The notes beneath the pieces were generated by a model, which was not told where the DNA came from, ran no database searches, and worked only from the letters and a program-made list of their open reading frames with translations. Shown here in pieces: positions 36,551-44,596 of a DNA stretch of 64,000 nucleotides. The first letter of the stretch is position 1. Each line of letters opens with the position of its first letter. The position numbers were made by a program, and so were the translations under genes. This DNA comes from Methanospirillum hungatei (GTDB lineage: Archaea > Halobacteriota > Methanomicrobia > Methanomicrobiales > Methanospirillaceae): positions 2,480,001 to 2,544,000 of the forward strand of contig NZ_CP077107.1 in NCBI RefSeq assembly GCF_019263745.1, in the 5' to 3' direction.

Positions 36551-38404
36551 TTATGATTGAAGCAGAGAGACTCGTCCACTTCTTTTCAGATTATATCCTG
36601 GCAGAATCCATGCCTCTTTGTTCCATTCATCAGATCCCAACAAATGAATCATATACTGGATCTGATCAGATTCTATATCCTCTTCCCTGACGATCAGATC
36701 GATACTTTCACATCCGATAACAGGCCCCTCTAATTCAAATTCAGAAGCCAGATTTGATGAGCATGGTCCGAAATCTATCTCTTCTTCTAGAATTTTCTGA
36801 ATTATCTCATGTTCGGTATTGGATATATGATCCTGTTTAAATATTCGTTGAGGATTTACCTGATTTTTCTGAAAATATGCGTCCATCAGGTGATATAGAA
36901 ATGAGTCCTGTGAAATGTCCGGATATTTGAAAATTTTATCTGATTTGAAATCTGGAAAACCTTTTGTTGCAAGAATATATTCTCTTTCTGCGATAGTGAT
37001 GGCATATGCTTTTTCTTTGAGAAATAAATAATCCTGTTTTTTCCAGTTCTCTCCATCAATTCTTTCTCGGATTATGATGCCCCCGTGAATATTCCCGTTC
37101 TGAATGGAGAGAAGAGTGGTCTCATAAGAACCTTTTCTGACGAATATTTTTCGTTGCATCTTGCGGAGATACTGGTCCAGAATATCGAGGATTGGATCAT
37201 ACAAGCCACTGAGCAAATAGATGTTATCAGGATGGGGAAATGTTTGTGTCAGACGAATTACACACTCTTTTCCTTGTTTGATTCCTTCACTATTCCGTGC
37301 GATATGAAGGACAGCATTTGATTTCACCGCCGACATCTGGCCCCCTCCACGAGGGAGCATCATCGCTTTGTATTCATCTCCCACTTTTCCGGTCACCATC
37401 AGGATAAAATCATCAGTTCCCAGTTCACTTGGAACCGTGTCTGCAAGTGTAACCTCTACCATATTCTGAATTGGAACTGGATAACCGGTGTCTGAAAGCC
37501 AGGGGATAATCAGTTCCCGAAGAACCGCGAGAGCTCCGGCAGGAGTACCGGGAACTCCGAAGATCGGTATCTCATCCACTACTCCTGCAAGTGTGGTTCT
37601 CCCTGGTCGCATGGCAACTCCATGGTAGAGGAGTGAACCTATCTCATTCAGTACATTCTCGGTGTGATCCCGATTCCCCGTGGATGATCCTCCGGATATG
37701 ATAACAAAAGAACATTCTCTGACTGCTTGCTCTATAGCATTCTGGATTTTCACTGGATCATCTGGCACAATGGGATAGATGAGTGATTCAACACCGATTG
37801 TTTCGAGAGACGCTGCAAGCATTTCGCAGTTACTTGCGATTACCTCACCCGGACCTGGTGCTGTACAGGGCTCTTTTAGTTCGTCTCCAGTTGGAATGAG
37901 CCCTGCAACGGTTTTTTGAACCTGCACGGAGGTAATCCCGTACCCGATCATTGCACCAATATCTTCAGGAGAAATGAGATGGCCAGTTGGAAGTACCATC
38001 GTGCCGATTGCCACCTCACTCCCTGCTTTTTGTATGTGCTGACCTGGTCGTGCCGGCTTTAAAATTGCAATGCTGTCAGAATCATTGAGTCTGACATCTT
38101 CTTGCATGATGACTGCATCAAATCCATCCGGAATCGGAGAGCCGGTATGAACCGGAACGAACGTTTTCAGGTGCACCGGGTTTGCTTCCGTGGCAGAATG
38201 CGACTCTGATGCGATAACTGCATACCCATCCCGAAGTGAGACTGCACTATTTGGTATTGTCAGGCGTGAAAAAACCGGTTCATGGCAGATGTGGCCATGA
38301 CTTTTTGTAACCGGCACTGTCCGGATTTGGTGTCCGGGTCTGACAGAAGTTTTCAGGATTTTTTGTGCAGCAAGGTATGGAATGAGCGTTAAAAAACGAC
38401 TCAC
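36551..38404 (-). CDS. MoeA fused to PBP-like domain
   Basis: 617 residues. Residues 1-~400 are MoeA, which inserts molybdate or tungstate into adenylated molybdopterin: active-site Asp59 in LRDGYAV, an MQEDV motif, ISGGSSTGNRDHTE, and PGRTTLAG. The usual PGxPVS segment reads PGTPAG. Residues ~400-617 form a PBP-like domain of the type found fused to MoeA in archaea and some bacteria, perhaps for binding of oxyanion. The start GTG overlaps the stop of the upstream moeA (GTGA), so they are translationally coupled. Confidence 0.9.
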   Translation of the reverse strand: MSRFLTLIPYLAAQKILKTSVRPGHQIRTVPVTKSHGHICHEPVFSRLTIPNSAVSLRDGYAVIASESHSATEANPVHLKTFVPVHTGSPIPDGFDAVIMQEDVRLNDSDSIAILKPARPGQHIQKAGSEVAIGTMVLPTGHLISPEDIGAMIGYGITSVQVQKTVAGLIPTGDELKEPCTAPGPGEVIASNCEMLAASLETIGVESLIYPIVPDDPVKIQNAIEQAVRECSFVIISGGSSTGNRDHTENVLNEIGSLLYHGVAMRPGRTTLAGVVDEIPIFGVPGTPAGALAVLRELIIPWLSDTGYPVPIQNMVEVTLADTVPSELGTDDFILMVTGKVGDEYKAMMLPRGGGQMSAVKSNAVLHIARNSEGIKQGKECVIRLTQTFPHPDNIYLLSGLYDPILDILDQYLRKMQRKIFVRKGSYETTLLSIQNGNIHGGIIIRERIDGENWKKQDYLFLKEKAYAITIAEREYILATKGFPDFKSDKIFKYPDISQDSFLYHLMDAYFQKNQVNPQRIFKQDHISNTEHEIIQKILEEEIDFGPCSSNLASEFELEGPVIGCESIDLIVREEDIESDQIQYMIHLLGSDEWNKEAWILPGYNLKRSGRVSLLQS

Positions 38405-39744
38405 CAGAGCCTCACCTCTACTTCTTCACCTTTAACCAGACCTTCTTTTCCGGACGGGATGTGAATAATTCCATCACTGTAAAGAAGAGTATTTAAGAGT
38501 CCGGATTTGCCAAGAACCGGGGTGGCCTGATCATTATCGATTCTGACCCTTATGTACTGCTCGCGACCCCCTTCAGACTTGAGGTCGGTTGCCATCTTAA
38601 TGGTCTTTTTGTAAATGTGCTGGCATGGTGCTCCTTTCATGGCCTGAATTAAATGAACGGCGACCAGTGTCATTACCATGAATGTCGATACCGGGTGACC
38701 AGGAAGACCGATGACCGGTACATCCTCACATTGACCGATTATTGTTGGTTTTCCAGGAGCGATGGATATCCCGTGAACAAAGACTTTTCCAAGTGATGCA
38801 ATTGCTCTGAAAGTGATATCATTCCGGTCTTTTGAGCTGCCTCCGCTCACAATGACTGCGTCACATTCATGCGAAGCGGTTTCAATAGTTCTGATCAGTT
38901 CTTCAAGGTTATCCCTGATGATTCCGTATCTGACCGGTGTAGCTCCCTGTCGTCTGAGAAACACAGAAATCAGGTGTGAGTTCACCTCACGAACTTCTCC
39001 AATCCGGGGTATTGCCTCTGCAGGGACCAGCTCCACACCGGTTGAGATAATTGCAATTCTCGGATTTTTTCGAACAGATATTCGTGTTTTACCGATCGCT
39101 GCAAGAACTCCGATATCCTGGGGTCTGAGGGTTGAGCCCACCGGGTAGATGATGGTTCCCGCACTAAAGTCTTCATCTTTTGCAATGACGTTCTCACGAA
39201 CTACAACAGGTTGCCTTATAAGGACTTTGTCACCGATGTGCTCTGCATATTCAATCATGACGACTGCATCAGCACCATCCGGCATCTGACCGCCTGTCGG
39301 AATATACATACACTCCCCTGATTGAATATGTCCCCTCTCTGTCTTACCCATGGCAATTGATCCACAGAGAGAGAGAATGATCGGGGAATTTTCAGTTGCC
39401 GCATAGGTATCCTCTGCAATAACAGCATACCCGTCTTTCCATGAACGGTCAAAACCAGGAATATCTTCCTGAGTTATGATTGATTCGGCCAAAACCCGAC
39501 CATCAGCCTCATCAATAATAATCGTCTCAGTTCCTGTCTGTTTTGCGATACTTCTGACGGTTTTAACCGCTTCATCAATGGTTACAACATCAAAAAAAGG
39601 CTCTGCTTTATCAGAAAGGAAGGTCCCGGAATTATTCCCTTTCCCAGGTTCATTACCTCCCTTACTCGTGAGCTCTGGATCTAACAACACGGGATCCGGC
39701 TGATGACGTTGATTGGAGGTGATCTTCCCGAGTGTGATGTTCAT
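38401..39744 (-). CDS. moeA: MoeA, molybdopterin molybdenumtransferase
   Basis: 447 residues. MoeA core from about residue 45 (FFDVVTIDEAVKTVRSI), Asp in RSWKDGYAV, VMIEYAE, the substrate loop STGVELVP, SGGSSKDRNDIT, and the classical PGHPVS. An N-terminal ~45-residue polar extension is not part of the fold. ATG 39744 is used; an in-frame TTG at 39777 is unlikely. Followed by moeA-PBP with a 4-bp overlap. The structured element at 39801-39936 lies just upstream in the same orientation. Confidence 0.92.
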   Translation of the reverse strand: MNITLGKITSNQRHQPDPVLLDPELTSKGGNEPGKGNNSGTFLSDKAEPFFDVVTIDEAVKTVRSIAKQTGTETIIIDEADGRVLAESIITQEDIPGFDRSWKDGYAVIAEDTYAATENSPIILSLCGSIAMGKTERGHIQSGECMYIPTGGQMPDGADAVVMIEYAEHIGDKVLIRQPVVVRENVIAKDEDFSAGTIIYPVGSTLRPQDIGVLAAIGKTRISVRKNPRIAIISTGVELVPAEAIPRIGEVREVNSHLISVFLRRQGATPVRYGIIRDNLEELIRTIETASHECDAVIVSGGSSKDRNDITFRAIASLGKVFVHGISIAPGKPTIIGQCEDVPVIGLPGHPVSTFMVMTLVAVHLIQAMKGAPCQHIYKKTIKMATDLKSEGGREQYIRVRIDNDQATPVLGKSGLLNTLLYSDGIIHIPSGKEGLVKGEEVEVRLW

Positions 39745-39800
39745 TACTAGTATCTTATTCTTACAGATAATTAACAATTACAATTGATGATATTGAAATT

Positions 39801-39824
39801 AAAAAAAGTCTCCGTGATGGAGGC
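39801..39824 (-). terminator. Terminator-like hairpin plus T7 between moeA genes
   Basis: GCCTCC-ATCAC-GGAGAC followed by TTTTTTT read on the minus strand. It could be an attenuator for moeA downstream or simply end the upstream moeA transcript. Confidence 0.5.
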
Positions 39825-39936
39825 ATGAATCTTATTTTGGTCATCAGGACCCGGTCCTCGTGCATGCACATGATCGGTATTACTGGATCTCAAGTTGTCC
39901 TGATGACCGAACCGAGTTTTGCTGACACTTGTCAGC
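39801..39936 (-). ncRNA. Structured element upstream of moeA: candidate cis-regulatory RNA or small RNA
   Basis: Central feature: a 12-bp perfect stem GGTCATCAGGAC (39839-39850) with GTCCTGATGACC (39897-39908). Inside, CCGGTC (39851-39856) pairs with GATCGG (39871-39876). Upstream on the minus strand is a hairpin GCTGAC/GTCAGC with a four-base loop (39921-39936). Downstream, on the minus strand, comes a hairpin of GCCTCC and GGAGAC (39808-39824) followed directly by seven Ts (39801-39807), like an intrinsic terminator. It lies 57 bp before moeA ATG 39744. Related to the element at 49486-49593. No similarity to a known family is claimed. Confidence 0.5.
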
Positions 39937-40097
39937 ACCTCATATTTTCTATCATGGAGTATTTATGTGTGTTTATGATAGATGTGAAATATTTGAATTA
40001 AATTAACTCTATTAATTTATTGAATTATTATGTCTTTTCTTCTATAGTTGAAGATATTCTACCCTTTTTAAAAATATTGAAATTATCTACTTTTTTC

Positions 40098-41456
40098 TCA
40101 TTTTTCATGTACTGGTGAATGATTCGGAGAACGAATTCTGGTTAAATCCATTACTTCTAAAATCTCCCCTTTCTTTACTCCTTTACTACCCTGAGGGATG
40201 TGGATGATACCGTCGCAGTGAGTAAGCAGGCTGATAAGACCTGCTTTTCTGCTCAGTGGAATGATTTGATTCTCGTTAATTCTCACCGGGATATGATATT
40301 CTCTGTCCGGATGTGCTTTTATGTCTATTCCCGCGATTCCAAATTCCTTTAAAAGACCATGGGTCACAGATCCTTTCATAACCTGAATGAGATTTGACAC
40401 AACGAGCAATAATAAAAGGTAAACAGAGGCCGGATGACCTGGGAGTCCAATAATTGGTTTGCCTTGAATCTCTCCAATCACCATTTTCTTTCGTGGTGAT
40501 ATTGACAAACCTGATAGAAGGATTGCACCATGTTTTGATATTACTTCAGCTGTTCGGTCTCTTTCATCATGGGCACTGCCGCCGCTGATAATTATTGCAT
40601 CACATTCAGATACTGCGGTGCAGAGCATGTTTGAGAGATCTGTGGATCCTTCCCATGCGATACCGTACCTATTCGGTACAGCTCCCAGCTTTCTGCACAA
40701 TGCTGAAATCAGGTATGAATTGGTTTCCCTAACCTCTCCTCTTGAAGGCCTCCCGTCTGCAGGGACAAGTTCAGGCCCGGTGGAAAGGATTCCAATGATT
40801 GGCATGGCCCTCACCTGCACCGTACATATTCCAAATCCCGCAAGAACCCCGATATCCTGCGGACGGAGAATCCGCCCTTCTGGAAATAGTATCTTTCCTG
40901 CTTGTGCATCTTCATCTCTTCTGATGATATTGTCCCCCGGGCTGACAGGGCAGGATATCTCCACACATGAACCATTCAGATGTGCATGTTCGTGCATCAC
41001 AACTGCATCAGAACAATTGGGCAGTGCGCCGCCGGTTGCTATGGTCATACATGTTCCCCTGGAGAGCGTGTGAGAGGGTGAAAAACCGTTTTGTATTGAA
41101 CCAGAGAATGTCAGTCTTACTGGACTATGAGGTGAGGCATCCTGAGTGTCGGCAGCACAAACTGCAAAACCGTCTTTTGTGGAACGATCAAATCCAGGAA
41201 TGTCATACTTGCATACTACTGGTGCTCCGAGAGTATACCCATCGGATTCATCGATATATCGTGTTTCTATTTTTGTATCCGGAGCAATAGATCTGATAAG
41301 TTTGACTGCGTCTTCTATCGATGCAGAACCTATTGAAGGGGTAGCATCACCTTTGCTTTGAGGTATTTGATGGTTTTGGTTGATTTTATCTGATGTATGG
41401 ATGTGTTTTTTTTTCTGCATGTCGTTCTTTTGTACCCAGGTTTTGTACATGTTCAT
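40098..41456 (-). CDS. moeA: MoeA, third copy
   Basis: 452 residues from ATG 41456; an in-frame ATG at 41492 is possible but neither has a good ribosome binding site. MoeA core: SASIEDAVKLIRSI, Asp in RSTKDGFAV, VMHEHAH, STGPELVPAD, SGGSAHDERDRT and PGHPASVYLL. A polar N-terminal stretch of about 35 residues precedes the core. Closely similar to the moeA at 38401-39744. Divergent from the modABC operon, with which it shares a promoter region containing several palindromes. Confidence 0.9.
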   Translation of the reverse strand: MNMYKTWVQKNDMQKKKHIHTSDKINQNHQIPQSKGDATPSIGSASIEDAVKLIRSIAPDTKIETRYIDESDGYTLGAPVVCKYDIPGFDRSTKDGFAVCAADTQDASPHSPVRLTFSGSIQNGFSPSHTLSRGTCMTIATGGALPNCSDAVVMHEHAHLNGSCVEISCPVSPGDNIIRRDEDAQAGKILFPEGRILRPQDIGVLAGFGICTVQVRAMPIIGILSTGPELVPADGRPSRGEVRETNSYLISALCRKLGAVPNRYGIAWEGSTDLSNMLCTAVSECDAIIISGGSAHDERDRTAEVISKHGAILLSGLSISPRKKMVIGEIQGKPIIGLPGHPASVYLLLLLVVSNLIQVMKGSVTHGLLKEFGIAGIDIKAHPDREYHIPVRINENQIIPLSRKAGLISLLTHCDGIIHIPQGSKGVKKGEILEVMDLTRIRSPNHSPVHEK

Positions 41457-41548
41457 TTCCCGATACGATAAACACTCCATGATTGAAGTCATCAGGTGGT
41501 AATACTAGTGCCTGCAAGATTTTTGAATATTTATTGTATATGGATTGT

Positions 41549-41614
41549 TATGCTAAAGCATATATATGGGATTAATTCAGTATCTACCCAATTTGGGTAT
41601 ATATTCGAATATTA
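41549..41614. promoter_or_regulatory. Three palindromes in the moeA / modA divergent promoter region
   Basis: TATGCT-AA-AGCATA (41549-41562), TACCCAA-T-TTGGGTA (41585-41599) and ATATTCGAATAT (41603-41614) are perfect inverted repeats. They lie between the two divergent start sites and are candidates for operator sites of a metal- or oxyanion-responsive regulator. No regulator gene is in the window. Confidence 0.4.
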
Positions 41615-41741
41615 AACCCGAATCCTGGATTTTCCTCATTAATGATATTAACATAAATGAAAAAACAGCTCAATAAATTTAAACTATCTTACACGAGTAA
41701 AAAGAAAACCATTATCTCTTATCTTTTCGGATCTAGTACTG

Positions 41742-42536
41742 ATGAAGTATCGATCATGTTTCTTAACCGGGCTTATTCTCTGCCTGCTTTTTGCATTTAT
41801 ATCATCTCCGGTGTATGCAGTTGATGATGAAAAAGCACTATTTGTATACGCAGGGGCCGGGCTGAAGGGGCCAATGACTGAAATTGGAACCATCTTTGAA
41901 GAAAAAAACGGAATCAAGGTTGAATATAATTTCGCTGGTTCAGGGACTCTTATTACTCAGATGGAACTGACTAAAAAGGGAGATGCGTTTATTCCTGGCG
42001 GAACCCCTGATTACGCAATTGCACAGAATAAAAGTCTGGTAACTGACCCGGTGTATGTTGCCTACCATGTCCCGGTTATTGGTGTTCTGCCTGGAAATCC
42101 ACAGGGGATTGAGTCTGTTCAGGACTTTACCAAAGAGGGACTGAAGCTTGCTCTTGGTGATGTAAATGCAACAGCCATTGGAAGACAGGGCCAGAAGCTC
42201 TTTGATAAACTGGGTATTGCAGATGATGTCGAGAAAAATGTCGTGCTTCGTGCTCCAACCATCAATGAAGTGGTAACTGCATTAAAACTAAAGCAGGCGG
42301 ATGCAAGTCTCATTACCATTGACCAGATTAAAGGAGATGAGATTGAGGCCGTTCAATTACCTGATGAGGAAAGCCTCGCGCTTGTTGTCCCAATCGGCCT
42401 GACCACCTTTACCTCACAGGAAGAGAATGCACAGGAATTTGTGGACTTTGTCTCATCAGATGAAGGGAAGGCAGTATTTAAAAAGCATGGGTTCCCTATT
42501 TATCCCGATCCGGCCTATGCTAATCTGAAGTTATGA
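41742..42536 (+). CDS. modA: Molybdate/tungstate ABC transporter substrate-binding protein
   Basis: 264 residues: signal peptide (about 1-26, ending SSPVYAVDD), then a ModA-type binding domain. Family motifs: FVYAGAGLKGPM, YNFAGSGTLITQMEL, GGTPDYAI, ADASLITIDQI, and FVDFVSSDEGKAVFKKHGF. Whether it prefers molybdate or tungstate cannot be told; ModA, TupA and WtpA types differ in ligand geometry, and this looks closest to ModA. First gene of an operon with a small frame, permease and ATPase. Confidence 0.92.
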   Translation: MKYRSCFLTGLILCLLFAFISSPVYAVDDEKALFVYAGAGLKGPMTEIGTIFEEKNGIKVEYNFAGSGTLITQMELTKKGDAFIPGGTPDYAIAQNKSLVTDPVYVAYHVPVIGVLPGNPQGIESVQDFTKEGLKLALGDVNATAIGRQGQKLFDKLGIADDVEKNVVLRAPTINEVVTALKLKQADASLITIDQIKGDEIEAVQLPDEESLALVVPIGLTTFTSQEENAQEFVDFVSSDEGKAVFKKHGFPIYPDPAYANLKL

Positions 42537-42718
42537 GTGGATCAACACGCGATGTACTTCTGACAGGGGCTTTTCACACCCCTTTTTCAGATATTTTGGA
42601 AATACTCTGTGATATGATTCATGATCATTCATATTCCAGTCATCTGGTCTCGTCATTTTCAGTTCGTCAGGTACAACAGATATCAAAGACATCCTCTCCC
42701 TCTGCCCTGTCTGCATGA
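42533..42718 (+). CDS. Possible small protein coupled between modA and modB
   Basis: 61 codons that begin with ATGA overlapping the modA stop (42533-42536) and end with ATGA overlapping the modB start (42715-42718). This exact fit at both ends is what one expects of translational coupling. The peptide is soluble, Ser/Thr-rich, with no membrane helix and no recognised motif. It may instead be a non-coding spacer; the opposite strand is also open. Confidence 0.35.
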   Translation: MSGSTRDVLLTGAFHTPFSDILEILCDMIHDHSYSSHLVSSFSVRQVQQISKTSSPSALSA

Positions 42719-43524
42719 AACGGCATTTGAGAACGTATTCCAGCTCCTGGTTTCAGGGTTGTCTGATTCTCCTATCCGGATCTCTGATACTTGTATTCTG
42801 CCTGGTTTTTGCCGGTCTTATACTCTGGCCTGATCCACATGTTCTTCTCCGGGCACTTACTTCTGAAGAGATTTTGTTCGCGATTCAGCTCTCCCTGCTG
42901 ACATCACTCGTCTCTACCATAATCTGTGCAGTTATTGCTCTTCCTGTTGCATATGCTCTCTCGCGGTATCACTTTCCTACCTCCGGATTCATGGGTCTGG
43001 TCATCAGTCTTCCCCTCTCCCTTCCTCCATTGGTCGCCGGGATTGCCCTTTTGATATTCTTCGGGCCATCTTTATTCGGTGATATTCTCCGCTTTATCGG
43101 GATTGATATTGTATATACAACAGCTGCAATAATCGTCGCCCAGTTCTTTGTTAATGTCCCGTATCTTATCAGAGTCATGAGGTCTGCCTTTGATTCAGTA
43201 CATCCCCGGTATGAACATGTGGCACGAACTCTGGGGGCAACTGAATCTGCAGTATTTTTCCAGGTCAGTCTTCCCATGTCTCGCCAGGCTCTTCTCGCCG
43301 GACTTACCATCACCTGGTCAAAAGCCATGGGGGAATTCGGAGCTGTCCTGATGCTCGCCGGGGCAACAAAGATGAAAACCGAGACATTGCCTATTGCCCT
43401 ATATCTGAATATTTCAACTGGGGATCTTGACCTGGCCATTGCATCAGCAACCATTTTACTGGCTATCTCCGTGGGGACATTACTTGTCTTTGAACACTGG
43501 TTTGGTTCGAAAAGGATGGTATAA
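42715..43524 (+). CDS. modB: Molybdate/tungstate ABC transporter permease
   Basis: 269 residues with about six membrane helices. The coupling-helix motif EFGAVLMLAG near 215 and the preceding SFxxPxPLxxxxxG-like segment (LVISLPLSLPPLVAG near 105) are characteristic of ModB/WtpB. Forms the channel with modA upstream and modC downstream. ATG 42715 is the overlap start with the small frame; the modC start overlaps the last base. Confidence 0.92.
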   Translation: MKRHLRTYSSSWFQGCLILLSGSLILVFCLVFAGLILWPDPHVLLRALTSEEILFAIQLSLLTSLVSTIICAVIALPVAYALSRYHFPTSGFMGLVISLPLSLPPLVAGIALLIFFGPSLFGDILRFIGIDIVYTTAAIIVAQFFVNVPYLIRVMRSAFDSVHPRYEHVARTLGATESAVFFQVSLPMSRQALLAGLTITWSKAMGEFGAVLMLAGATKMKTETLPIALYLNISTGDLDLAIASATILLAISVGTLLVFEHWFGSKRMV

Positions 43525-44591
43525 TGCCGCTTGAAATTCAGGGATTGTCCAAAACCCTCGGCGATTTTCATCTCAATGATGTGAACCTGATAATAGAGGA
43601 TAGTGAATATTTTATCATCCTCGGACCTTCAGGAGCTGGAAAGAGCATATTACTCGAGACCATTGCAGGAATTCATAGTCCGGATTCGGGACGAATTATA
43701 CTTGACGGTGTTGATATCACGGATTTGCCTGCACGGCTTCGGCATATTGGAATGGTCTACCAGGATTATATGCTCTTTCCTCATCTGGATGTGGAACAAA
43801 ATATTGGATTCGGACTGAAACAACTCGGAAAACCATCTCCTGACATCAGAACGGCCACGGAAGATATCGCGTCGCTTCTCGGAATATCTCACCTCTTACC
43901 CCGTCGTCCGGATACCCTCAGTGGCGGAGAGCAACAGCGGGTTGCCATTGCCAGGGCCCTTGTCATTAAACCCCGGATTCTCCTGCTTGATGAGCCTCTT
44001 TCCGCTCTTGATGCCATCACGAGAAGAAAAATGCGAAATGAGTTGGCAGGGATCCCGTCGCTCACTGGAGTATCTGTCATTCACATTACCCATCATGCTG
44101 AGGATCTCATCTCACTTGGACACCGGTCGGCGGTTATGGACAATGGTGCCATCGTACAGGTCGGAGATCCTGATGAGATATTTCAAAATCCACGGACACC
44201 TTTTGTTGCTGCTTTTACTGGTATGGAAAATTTATTCTCCGGTATTGCCCGGGAAAGTCATGAAGGGAAGGTGATCACGGTTGGTCAGGTAAAAATACAT
44301 GCCGTAACCCCGTATACCGGCCCTGTCCACTGTGGTATCAGATCTGAAGATCTCATCTTTTCACGGGAACCTCTAAAATCCAGTGCACGGAATGTTCTCA
44401 AGGCAACGGTAACAAAGATCAGACTTGTGGGATCCCTTGCATGGGTAGTTGTTGACTGTGGTATATCCCTGACCGGCGTTCTTACCATACAGAGTTTGTA
44501 TGACCTTCGGATAGATGAGGGTAATACCGTTTTTATTGCATTCAAGGCATCAGCAGTGATGGTATTTCCCGAAGAAACATTAAAAAAGTGA
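43524..44591 (+). CDS. modC: Molybdate/tungstate ABC transporter ATPase
   Basis: 355 residues. Walker A GPSGAGKS (34-41), Q-loop in YQDYMLFPHLDV, signature LSGGEQQRVAIARAL and Walker B LLLDEPLSALD, then a TOBE-like regulatory domain (about 240-355) that in ModC-type ATPases can bind the oxyanion and give feedback inhibition. Its start overlaps the modB stop by one base. Convergent with fwdC, which ends six bases away. Confidence 0.92.
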   Translation: MPLEIQGLSKTLGDFHLNDVNLIIEDSEYFIILGPSGAGKSILLETIAGIHSPDSGRIILDGVDITDLPARLRHIGMVYQDYMLFPHLDVEQNIGFGLKQLGKPSPDIRTATEDIASLLGISHLLPRRPDTLSGGEQQRVAIARALVIKPRILLLDEPLSALDAITRRKMRNELAGIPSLTGVSVIHITHHAEDLISLGHRSAVMDNGAIVQVGDPDEIFQNPRTPFVAAFTGMENLFSGIARESHEGKVITVGQVKIHAVTPYTGPVHCGIRSEDLIFSREPLKSSARNVLKATVTKIRLVGSLAWVVVDCGISLTGVLTIQSLYDLRIDEGNTVFIAFKASAVMVFPEETLKK

Positions 44592-44596
44592 AAAAG

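Noticed and set aside
42531-42716. Minus-strand frame opposite the small modA-modB frame
   Set aside because: It has no start signal and runs against the operon; the plus-strand frame has the better evidence.
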